Shown here piece by piece: positions 39,201 through 50,200 of a stretch of 64,000 nt of DNA (position 1 is the stretch's first letter; each line of letters starts with the position of its first letter). The notes under the pieces are model-generated. The model had not been told where the DNA came from and did no database searches. It saw nothing but the letters and a program-made list of their open reading frames with translations. The stretch spans positions 209,861-273,860 of the forward strand of contig NW_002060949.1 of assembly GCF_000150275.1 (NCBI RefSeq), read 5' to 3'. This DNA comes from Trichoplax adhaerens (Eukaryota > Placozoa > Uniplacotomia > Trichoplacea > Trichoplacidae). The translations under genes were made by a program, and so were the position numbers.

Positions 39201-42200
39201 TGGGAAACTACTATACAATTTAGCCAGTACAGCTTTGGTATTGATATTGGCAGAAATCTTAATTTCTTCAGTTCCTTGCTTTCTCCATGATGGTATCAAG
39301 ACATTAAGATGTACTGCTTTCTTGGCAACATTAATAGCACCATTAAGTTCGGCGTATTTTTGCTCGGGTGTCTTGAAAGACGGGAATTCAATCATGCCAT
39401 TGATTGACATATTACGTACGTTAGCTTCCATAAATACTGTCTCGATGCCTACTTTTTTCCACGATGGAAATTCAACGAGAAATTCAACAGATTTTGCCTG
39501 ACGATCGATAGCAGTGGTTAAATTAAAGCGTTCTTGTTGCATACTACGCCATGACGGGAAAACAAGGTATAGGTTAACTCCAAGGTCAGGCATTGCAATT
39601 TTACCACCGACAACAGCAACTTCCTTCTGGAGACCACGATAGGATGGGAATTGGGCATTGACTTCAAATTCTTTCTGTACAGTATCTAAGTGACCATTCA
39701 ATTCAATAGGTTGCACAAATGGTGGAATTAAAGTCGATAAATGAACATGTTTATTTTTGAGATCTAATTCATAGACAGCGTTTAAGTGATGTTGTTCCTC
39801 ATACTTTAATGATGGGAAGAGTAGATCGAAATGGAAATGGTATGCCGCTAATCCTGCATTAAAACTAATTATTTCTGTGGTTGATTTCTTCCATGATGGT
39901 ATGATTAAATTGAGTGCCATTTCCTGATTTTTTTTATCGACATGGCCTTCTAGAGTGATAGTTTCTAGCTTATTGTCTCTCCATGAAGGAAGTTCAATTG
40001 TCAAATAACCACTTGTTTCCGTTTTATTTAATATAGTTCTCATATGAACAATATTGGATGATAATCCAGGTATTCTAGGAAGTTTAAAATCGACTTCTAC
40101 CCCAATTTGGTCATTCATTTTCAAGCATTGAACACGACCTTCAAAATTCTCATTGTCTACTTGCCTCCAAGAAGGAATTGAAATTGAAAGAGCTACTTCT
40201 TTCTCTGCTGAATTTATTCGGCTGGTAAGTTCAAAAAATTCGTGTTGATTGATAGCATTTTCTTTCCATGTTGGGAACTGAGCTATTAATCGTGTAAATT
40301 TCTTCTCTTTATCGAATGTGCCGTAAGCAACTGCATGCATCGTCCGTAGTGTATTCCAATTAGGAAAACGTACTTCAACTCCGGCTTTGCCAAGTTTAGT
40401 ATCAAGAAACATTGTTGTCGCGAATGTTACCTGCGACGGGTTGAAAGTATAGGATGGCATATCTAAAGTCAAACTAGCGATTCCATCATTGCGTTTAAGT
40501 GATGCTGTGAGTTTCAATTTGTGGTAAGGGATCTTCTTGTTTGTTATGAAGTTATTATTGGGATAAAGTACACTAGTTGTCATGGTACCATTTTTATAAT
40601 ATCCCATAATTTGATATGTTTTCAACATTCTTCCGTACTGAGCAGCGGCAATAAATTGACGGCGTGGAATGCTCAAGCTACCACTTAATAAAAGTAGATT
40701 TTTATCATTATACTTTGTATCCAAATAGAACGATCCGCTTTCATTTAAACCAGCGCTAAGATATATTCGTTTACTGTTGATAATATCACCAAAGTTAGCT
40801 TGTAAAGCTAAGGCATATTTCTTAACAGATGCATGAAGGTATACTCCTTTGCCGTAAGGAGATGCCAATAATCGTAACGATAGACTCTTGTTTACCCTAT
40901 CGAGATGGAACCTACCACTTAATTCCTTCTCGTTCAAGATGAACTTTTTAGTTATCATCCAGTTACGGAGATCCATTTGTGTCACCATAGTAATATTACG
41001 TGGAATCAATGAGTTAGGTGTTGCAAGACTCAAACGATAATTAACGTTGCGGTAGTCGTCAGATACTTTAAAATAATTTTCTAATTGATATCCACTTAAT
41101 TTTTTGTCGGTACGTTGAAGGGTAAGAACAAATTTACCAGGACCGGTTAATGGAAAGAACGGAGCGGTTGGTGTACCTAAAGCGTATGGAAATTGTAAGT
41201 TTGCACATAATTTAGCACCCAAGATAGTTTCAGTCGGTGTACACAAGGCCTTGTCGACTTTCTTTCCAACAGGCTTGATGGCTACCTCTTCTTTATTTGA
41301 GAACTGGGACAATTCGTTCGAGATGGAAAATAGTTCCACTTGTTCTTTTGGTGCATCGATGTTAAGTTGAAATTTATTGTCTTTATAAGTAACATTGCCG
41401 GACATATCATTGGATGTATACAAATGATGTTTCATTCGTAAACCATAGCTTCCAACCGGCAATTCGATTGACATACTGCTTGAAATTTCGACACTAGCGC
41501 TAGGACGAATATATCCCGACATATCGAATGTACGAGGTGGTATAAACAATCCTTTTAAGTTCATTTTAGTTCCAACCTCGAGTGCGGTAACTGCACTACC
41601 ATTAACTACCATCTTAAGTGGAATACCGGCAACAGTTGGTATTATTAAAACTTTGTGAAGGAAGCTGAAACTTTTACTGAGACTCTTATTTTTACCTTGA
41701 AGTAATTCTTCTGCCATTTGCAATGCTTTTTTCATGCTATCAAAGTTACGTAACTTGTTGAAGAAGCCAAAGCCTTTGAAGTCTTCATAGGAAATTTCAT
41801 TGCCTTGAATGTTAGTGTAAGCCATACCTTGAGGTTCCATTTGAAGGTGATCCTTGTTTGTATTTAATTCTTGCAAATGTTGACGTAAGACATCATCTTT
41901 AATGTTACTTAAGCTATCAACCACATTCGTCATTTTGTTAATAAGGTTTTTGCCCTTGTTGCGACGATGCTTCATAATATTGCTTAGGACGGAGTTCTTT
42001 TGATGATGCTTTTTGAAAAAATAACTCAAAAATTTCATATTTCTGATGTAGCCTTTTTCTCCAAAAAGTGCTTCCATAGTATTTTCAAATCCTTCAATTC
42101 GAAGTCCGGACTAATAATGAATGAAGACATTTGTTAGAGTCTTATTATAAGGTAGAAGGATTTCCTTTAAAGACTGTACTATAGCAAATCAAGATTAATA

Positions 42201-45200
42201 AATAACACTATGTGTTACAAAAGTTTAGTCTTGCTTACTTCAAGGTTAAATTTGTGACCAAATAATTCGGTATTTAAGCGAAGCATTCCACTACGAGGAA
42301 TATAACTCTTCGGTGAAAATAGCAGATGTCCTTCAGCTGATAAGCCACTCATGATATCCTCTACAAAGTTAATAAGATAATTTAATCTATATTCATCTTA
42401 TACTTATATAAAATTATTGCTAGCAAACACTAATAGCGCTAAATTACCGTTATAGTAAGACTTTTGCCAGGCTTTGGAGTGACGAAGAAATTCAATCTTA
42501 AAAGGTCTAATTTTTTCTTTCTTTAAGATTTCTTGAACGATCGTCAAATTAGCTGGATAATTTGACTCACTAATCGATTTCAAGTGGCTGTAAATGAAAG
42601 CTCCAACTTGTTCATTGGCTTCATTATTGTTATGGTTGGCAATGATATTTTTAACTTCTTGTTCAGTTGGACTTCTGATGATTTGTAGGTAAGCTTCAGT
42701 TCGAATTTCAACATCTTGCAATTGATTTTGATACAGAGTGAATAAGCTCGTTTTGACCTAAAGCACAGAATAGTAACATCATATAAGAATTACCGTTTCT
42801 ATCTTTTCCGTTTGGTAACGCAAATTATTAAAATCTAAATACGAAATTACTGATAAAGTACAACAACTTGATTATTTAATAAAGCTACAAATTCCTGCTT
42901 TGATAGGATTTGATTTACCTCGCTATTAAGATTCATCTTGCGCAATGCTCTAATAGCAGTAATTTTGTATTGTATTGGATTGTTGGCCTTTGCGCACTGC
43001 AAGATATGTGGCTGCAAATTCTTGGCTGCATCGCCAATATTTCCTATGCTTTTTAGCATTGCATGTAACATGTTCATATCATTCTGGTTAGTGACCTTGC
43101 AGTTATCTTTATCAAGGAATTGCTTGATTTGGGCAAGGGTCCTTTGAATAACAACCTTCACAAGAAATTAAAATTGGGAGTAAACGATTATATAGTGATC
43201 AGGATAAAATAGTACAAAAATATGAATAAATATTATAACACACCGCACATGATAATGTATTAATTTTACAAGAGGTTTGCGAATTCTAAATCCACATTAT
43301 TTATTTATTTATGAATATGCTACTTACCATTTGACTACAAGCAGCCAACCCAACTTTCTGGCATTTTGAATTAATCATTGTTCCAAGACTTAGAGCAGAA
43401 GCACGAAAGATCTTATAATGCAACTTCGTCGGATTGAGACTGAAAACTTTCAAAACGTCAAGAATTTGCCTTTCGCTTGGATCTTGTAAAAAGGATTGGC
43501 TAGTTAGGAACATAGCAGCTCCTTTGCCTTTAATGAATCCTTTGGCAATTGCGTCAGCTACTTCTGATCTACAGTCTTCAGTTCCACAAGAGGTTATTGC
43601 ATCTCTAAATGCTTTCCTATTTAAAGTTATATCATGTCATATGGTACATTACTTAATCTTCATTATATATAGCACTACTGCATTAAAAAATAAACATAAG
43701 AAATGCCTTTTAGAAATTGAATGAACTGTTAATATAGTAATTACCTGCAACGATGACTTTTATCCCAAAATAGAGATCGAATAGCGTTAATATCATCCTG
43801 GGACGCTTGCTTCAACAGTGTGACAAGCTTATGAAACAGGTAGGGGGATTCCCTAGGCAAAAGACCATAATTGTTTTTGCATAAATTGTCCACAATCTGT
43901 TTAGCTTCCGCATTTAGTTTTTCTTTTGAAATCTTGGGCTTTTCATCCTTGTGAAATTGAAACTTGACTGATACGAAGTTCACTAAATCGAATAGAGTAC
44001 ATGAATTTATCAACTTATTCTTATTTGATATGCCCAAGGTACATAAATGAAACAAGCTTAATTACCATTTTTCTTGGTGAGGATCAATTCTGAATCTTGC
44101 ATCATACGGAATTCTTGTGTTACTAGAGTGATTGCGCCCGAAGTTTTATTGGAGAACGGACGGAACATATGGGTTTCCGTACAGGTAATTCTGTAAAGCG
44201 TCCTTTGCCGAAAGCGATATTGACATTGGCTATTGGAACGGATCATATCTCTAGCTTTGGGGAGCATATTCTTGATACTTTGTAACCAGCCACTATTATG
44301 AGGTCTTTCATTTTCGTTGCAAGCATTCAAAAGACGAACTTTTTTTGCATCACGAACAAAACGATCTTCGCTTCGACCTCTAAAAGTATATTGGCTGGTA
44401 CAGTTGCCATGAATATCTACTTCGTTGATCTCGACGTTGTTCTCTTTGAAATGTTGGAATTGCAAAGCAGACAGTATACCACGTTTCATGTTAAGAATTG
44501 AGGTATCTTCTTCTTTAGCAGCTTCAATTCTCTTGATAGCGCCATTGCATGCAGTAAATCTAACTGGATGCTCCTCAAGCATGTTCGCTAGTTTCTGCTG
44601 ATCATGAGGCACCAGGGTTACTGTATTCATACCTGCTTTAAAAGTAGGCTTTTTGATCTATATATTCATTTGTTATATCGTAGATAAGGAAAATGATTGA
44701 TGAGTGATGCTATAATGATTATGGTATATTTTACTTTATACTTATGCAGTATCTTTATTTATCTCATATTGTGAAATAAATAAGATATCTAATGTAGTTA
44801 AAGATATATATGCATATATGCGTATGCAATCTTTTTAATTTATATGCAAAAAATTAACTTTCAATTACTTATGCTCTACTAACCTGCAGTATTCCAACTC
44901 CATAGGAATCTATTTTCACCTCCAGTATAGCTTTCAAAATAAGCCGGCTTGGATTTGGAGATGAACCTGAGATCAATGTGTCTATCTTTGCTTCATAGTT
45001 ATACCTTGCATTGTTCTTTGCAAAGAAATGACCTAAAATGTACGATTAAAATTAATTTAAATTTCATATGGCAATCACAAGGAAAGAAGTGATAACTATG
45101 TAACGTCTTTGGTATGTTACATGAAAATATTACGCTCTAAAATTTTACCCTCTCTTTTTTATCTACTGAATAAAGCCAGTTAATAATATCTTAGCATAAA

Positions 45201-47174
45201 CATGTCGAAATGAAATGTTTAAATGTTCTTACACGTTAACGGTATTAAATTTGAGACATATTTGTACTGCATAATAGTATATTTAAGCTTTGATATGAAT
45301 TTATCTAGTATAAACACATTTAATACATTAAACCTCGTAAATTAGAGACTAGATATTAGCTTTTATACTCTTACAACAAGTACAATACACGAAATATGAA
45401 GGTATTTGTTGGAATATCTTTTACTAATACATCCGATTGCAACGACTACATATTTAATATAATGGAATTCAAAAATTAACTAATTACTATCATTACCCGA
45501 TGCGATATTATGTACAATAGTACACGAAATATCTTCTACTTATACATTATATTGTAACGATTAAATATTTAGTATTGGGTAGGACTTAGAAATTAATTAT
45601 TTCATATTGGTACTAGTATAATTTGCACGACAGCCTCATTTGCATTTGTGCTCAAATGGCACAAATTATATCCTACAGCTACACTGTATTTATCCTCAAA
45701 CTTGATAATTTAAGGCGTTCACTTTTCACAGCTGAATACGAATCATTTTCTTCGCTAATGTCAACACATTCTCAGAGCCGATTACGATTTGTATAGATAA
45801 TGAGGATAAAATTCAATGGCATGACGCAATAGTGACGACGATGGTGATGCAGTCAGTTACAGTAATTTATTTTAAATGGTATGTCAATCGTCTGTGGGCT
45901 AATAAATAAATAATAATTAATTATGCGGAGAATACCGTACTAAATACTAAGAAGCTGAAGGATATTTTGCGCGGGAGCGTTATTTTCTATCGCAATACTG
46001 AGTTTTAATACTGATTCATTTTGATACTATTTTACCAAGAATAAACCGGTAGGTGTCATAATAACTACCGTGGTATGGTGAATTAAATTAAAATTATGTG
46101 AAATTATGTAACCTACAGCATGAGAATGTAACTACTGTCGCTATAGATAAATACATGATCATTTGTGGCAGTAATAAAAATTTTCACGGTAACTCATGAA
46201 ATTAGCAGTTGATAACTGCTTTAAGGGCCTAATCTCGCAGATTAGTGAGTGAGAAATTTAAGTAATACGATATGTTAATTGAAAATTATTAAATTTCAGT
46301 AAATTGTGAAAGAAAATCTGAGAATAGAAGTGAATTTTAGAGTCATGCAAATCAATTACGGGAAAAATTCGAACTGTAAGTGCACAGATGTACCGTATAT
46401 GACAGTTGTATTATCAACAGTTTTCTCCAAAATGGTATAAGTAACAAAATAATTTTTAAAAGGCAAGAGTTCGATTACAATGAGAAAAGTCAATTTTAGG
46501 AGAAAAGTTTGCGGGTATTTATAGTAAGTTTTTTATCGTCAGCGATTGCTAAAGTAACCAGATTAGATGTAAAGAACTAAATTTCTCCTTTAAAAATTTA
46601 AACAGAAGTTATCATTAGCAGAAAAGAAATCGATATACTGACTAAAAACGCTACATTCAAGTTGGTAAACATTTTTCCTGATTCAGGGATGATATTAGAA
46701 AGCAATACGAAGAGTTATAGCCACTTTACAAGTTTATTTGATATCAAATAAAGTCAACTAAATTTTTAACCGTTTGAAATGAGGTAATTAAGTTAAATAC
46801 TTACCTGGATTGCATTCATTACTTGCTAAATCCGGGCTGTATATAGGTTTTAACGGTACTATTTGGATTAAAAATTTGAAATGATTAAAACTGGATTTAG
46901 AATTGCAAAATTTCAGAATCACAAAATGAATGGATGATCTAAAAGAAGTTGTTGCATTCTATCTGATATTGACGTTAGCATAAACTAAAATTATTGTATT
47001 AGGCTAACTAATTTACAGGTATTCTTCTTACTGATAAAATATACACGAGAATACTAAGAAGAAAAGAAGAATTTGATTGATAAGAAACTTTTCTACCGTA
47101 AAATTTTTCATTGCCGAATTACCTGAAAAACTACTGGCAAGAAATACCAGTAGTATTAGAATCGAAATTTTCAT
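29431..47174 (-). CDS. Apolipophorin/apolipoprotein B-like large lipid transfer protein, 12 exons, complete
   Basis: A secreted lipid carrier of the vitellogenin/apoB family. Exons in transcript order: 47123-47174, 46805-46858, 44884-45032, 44066-44657, 43745-43982, 43328-43616, 42919-43155, 42448-42757, 42239-42360, 31250-42110, 30296-31148, 29431-30217. They join in frame to 4847 residues, close to human apoB (4563). Residues 1-17 are a signal peptide (MKISILILLVFLASSFS). Residues 30-680 are the vitellogenin N domain: beta-barrel start (NARYNYEAKID), LNMKRGILSALQF, then the helical superhelix (KGFIKGKGAAMFL, DAITSCGTEDC). Then come the open beta-sheet region, a long beta-rich region with PSW repeats (about 1230-1780), a Met/Lys/Tyr-rich helical region (about 2390-4300), a von Willebrand D domain (about 4305-4570, with RVAGLLGNMDGEKS and many Cys) and a vWA-like C-terminal domain. 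Tail processing, the vWD domain and a possible furin site favour apolipophorin over vitellogenin. There are many N-glycosylation sequons. The acceptor of the last exon (30217 or 30214) is uncertain by one codon. Confidence 0.9.
30296..31148 (-). other. von Willebrand D domain exon of the lipoprotein
   Basis: It begins AMIYSDTTIMTFDKEHI, like the start of vWD modules. Continued matches are VRVQNGDNIVLDKNGIVYVN and GLLGNMDGE; the usual form is GLCGNFDGE, so one Cys is replaced by Leu. The end is Cys-rich (MHEICGKKCTNSQCGCN, MPEECC), resembling the C8/TIL segment. Such a domain is usual at the C-terminus of apolipophorins and vitellogenins. Confidence 0.85.
31250..36980 (-). other. Met/Lys/Tyr-rich amphipathic helical region with long internal repeats
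   Basis: About 1900 residues inside one exon, dominated by Met, Lys, Tyr, Leu and Ile in helical heptad-like patterns (CMAMMQIKLTEMKSKMMNK). In the C-terminal third, repeats of roughly 160-207 residues start with an R/K-x3-P helix and an IPxY motif: DIPDYLYQV, QIPEYTYGMF, TIPNYARGLF, QLPEYTLKTM (starts near 33695, 33211, 32719 and 32098). NPL/QPLN-xT phrases recur within them. It probably binds lipid surfaces, like the helical domains of apoB; that role is inferred. Confidence 0.75.
38820..40460 (-). repeat. Tandem ~30-residue beta repeats with Pro-Ser-Trp-Lys/Arg motif
   Basis: At least fifteen units, each ending in a hydrophobic strand followed by P-[SNT]-[WYF]-[KR]: FPNWNT, FPTWKE, IPSWRQ, LPSWRD, IPSWKK, FPSYRG, FPSWRS, FPSWKK, FPSFKT, IPSWRK, FPSWKK, LPSWRN, LPSWRS, VPSWKP, MPSCRS. 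The spacing is usually 30 residues (range 26-32), about 90 bp. Each unit carries about two beta strands. They lie in the single 10.86-kb exon at about residues 1230-1780. Confidence 0.85.
41961..41972 (-). other. Candidate furin-type cleavage site KHRR in the lipoprotein
   Basis: Codons for Lys-His-Arg-Arg at residues 728-731, within a basic stretch just after the vitellogenin N domain. Insect apolipophorin precursors are cleaved by furin at a comparable position, near residue 720, to give apoLp-II and apoLp-I. Lys at P4 is less favoured than Arg, so cleavage is uncertain. Confidence 0.4.
45033..46804. other. Large second intron of the lipoprotein gene
   Basis: 1.77 kb of AT-rich sequence with no coding signal or repeat I can identify. 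Conspicuously longer than the other introns of this gene, a common place for enhancers. Confidence 0.6.
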
Positions 47175-47228
47175 GTTGCCTGTGCAGACAACTCGATACA
47201 ACTAACTTAAGCTTTGACGAACACCTAA

Positions 47229-47235
47229 TTTTATA
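47229..47235 (-). promoter_or_regulatory. TATA box of the apolipophorin-like gene
   Basis: TATAAAA on the minus strand, about 55 bp upstream of the start codon at 47172-47174. That spacing would give a short 5' UTR of about 25-30 nt. A GATA-type motif (GAGGATAACC) lies about 25-35 bp further upstream. Confidence 0.5.
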
Positions 47236-50200
47236 TTTCGTCAACGTAGGGTTATCCTCACTTTATGATTCACATCGAAATCACTAATAATCAGCATCAC
47301 GGGGTGCCAATTCTTAACCTCTTTCTCCAATACATTTTAAGCAAGTTATTTTTTGCTATCCTGCCGTTTCTGTTTATGCCAAAAATTTAATAAAATATCA
47401 ACTAAAGGATGAACTTTGATCACTTTGACGTCATGGAATGGTTAAATGATACGGTTTTACCGCAAAAGATGTAAATGGGAAAAAAATTTTTTATTTTTAT
47501 TTTAGGCAGAAAGTAATGGAATTGAGTAGTAATGTCTGATTTCATTTCATTACATTTCTATTGAGATCTTTATGCCGTTTCAGTCTCAGAAATATAAATC
47601 TGTGCTAGTTACTTTTTTGATAATTTCATGAATCGATGAGTGAAAAAGATAGGTCTCACTGGTTCTTGTCTATAAGTCTCTTGGTACCCTCGTGCTTGAA
47701 GACTTCGTTTATTTCCGCGACCGATTAGATTAATTTTATTTATCGATTGATTTTGCTAATAATGATTGGCTGAGTAATTCTGTAAACAGTTTGATAGAGA
47801 AATTTGTTTTTATTCACGGCAAAACAAGTCTTCTATTCTATTTACGAGCTTAACAGGTAGCCACATGAATCAATATGTACCGATATTATTGAATAAATTA
47901 CCTAAAGGTTATAACTTGCCTCTGGCCTTTCTATACTGTATAGAATAATAATACTACTTTTAAAATTCTTGCTTTGTCACTGCATGAGTATAGGATAGAA
48001 TTGATTTAATAACAAGTTAGTATCATAACTACGCTCTTTAACTAAATATTACAATAAGGGTATCTTTGTCAGCATAAAATAACTTACGTTGCCTAGCGCT
48101 ATCTTGTGTCTGGATATTTAATTACAAAGATGGCTTTCAAAAGAATTAGATTATTCGATATGACTTATATCATAACTCTTTTATCCAATTTTTGCCGCTC
48201 AATATAGCAAAACAACACCGCAATATTGAAATGATAGTAATCCGTGAATCTCTGATAAAATTTGCCACTCAATTAGGATTTACTCCAAAATATACATTTT
48301 TTATTCTTGAGTTTTGATCTGAGTTCATGAACAATTCCATATAATTTCACAGTAATTTATTAGATTATCTTATGCTACGTGATGTTCATGGAATTACGAA
48401 ACTTCGTACTCTCCAGTAGGTGTCTACCACAAATTGGAAAAAATTCTTTTTTTGACCCTTTTGCTGTATAGTAATTGACTAAAGATCGGTTTCGGAAAGT
48501 TAATACCGCTGATTGAACGGAACAAAAATTGTATTGACAAGCTTACTATTCAAGCAATAAAAAGCTTAAAATCAATATTCATCATAGCAAGTCACACTAA
48601 TAATGAAATTGTGTAGCGATAGTTTATAAAATTTCAGGTAGTAATATAGTTTCATCAAATTATATGATGTTTCAGTCTGAAATCAAGCATTAGTCAGTGT
48701 CTAGTAGGAATACCCTATATGGAATTAATATTCCGGTAAAATATACTGACGATCAATGCTGTTTCTGCTTACTATTACAAGTTCTATAAAGTATTAATCG
48801 GTAATCTTCCAGTGAAAGCACTTTCAGATTTTGATAGGCTACTAAATATCGCAATAGCTTTGAGTCTAAAAGACTTCTTGTAGAATATTTCATAGTAAGA
48901 TACATATACCATTCAATTGATTTTCAGTCGCATTAAACTTCTTATAATTAATTTTATACCCATTTCTTGAATTGTACATGTTTTTCAAAGAAAGTGTGAA
49001 AATAGCTAGTGCTAAACAGTATCTTATTCGGATACAGCGACCGTTAGAGTTAAATCTTCTTAGATAGAACGTCTTCCTATGAAATTTCCTGACTTTGACA
49101 GTTTTTAACAGGCAGAATAATCCTGTATGTTTAATTATTTAGTAATTTTTGAAGTAGACTCTTGTAAGGGTTCCTTATCATAAAAGTATAAATTCTATCA
49201 GTCAATTAATTATGCTTCCCCACAAATTCACGTGTTTAATTTTAAATTTTATTATGCTAAAAAATTTTGAGCAAGATATTAAAGATTGTTTTGATAGAAA
49301 TTGAGAGGCCATCTTTATCTAATATTACCATTTTGCCTCATAGTCAGATTACTAAAACTAGCAATAGAATATTTTTGAGAAAATTTTGTCTAGTTCTGAC
49401 CCATTCCAACATAGCAAAAAATTCATTTAGAGAGTAAAATAATGGCAAAAAATTTAGGAAAATACACTGAAAGAACTTAAATTTATATTAAAAATCCAGC
49501 CAAAATCAGGGACTTCTAACGATTCCTTCTAGAAGTCGCAGGCAAAACTGTACAATATTTCATTATAGTAGCATATAAAATTCAAGCTAATGCTAATGCC
49601 AGCATAGTAATCGATTAAATCTCTATAATATTGACTATGCAGTGAAATAGAAATGGTTCTTAATAAAATGTAGGTGTTCATTCATTCCAATCTTTTAAGC
49701 GAACATATACCATTGTTCTGACTATTAAAAAAATTACGTTTATGAATCATTGCAGCTAGTAGAATATGCTAACAAACATGATAATAAATTAATGACCTCA
49801 ACAGCGGATAAGCATTCGGTGAGCAATCAAACATGTTTAGTTCAGCACGATAATATATCACTGTTGATTTTAGATTATTGCCTGCTGTGCAATAAATAAC
49901 AGAACATACATCGCTACATGCAAACTCCAATTTTTCTGGTTATAAGTTTTTACGGCGATCGTAAATGGTATAAACGACCTTGAACCTTGCTACTGTAGGC
50001 CTGATATTTCATATTAAAATGCTATTATTGAAATTTTATAAAATAAGTAAAATACAGCAGTTATTGAAAGTTGTTTTCGACAATCTTGACCTCTTTTGAT
50101 AAGGTAAATTCAAGCTATAATTCTTATATTTAACATTAAACTGTAGCTGCCAGGATATGTAACAGAAATTTACGATTAGTAATTATTTCTATATTTTATA

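Noticed and set aside
31767-39501. Several plus-strand frames of 66-196 codons opposite the large lipoprotein exon
   Set aside because: Antisense shadows of the long minus-strand reading frame; they lack motifs or splice sites of their own.
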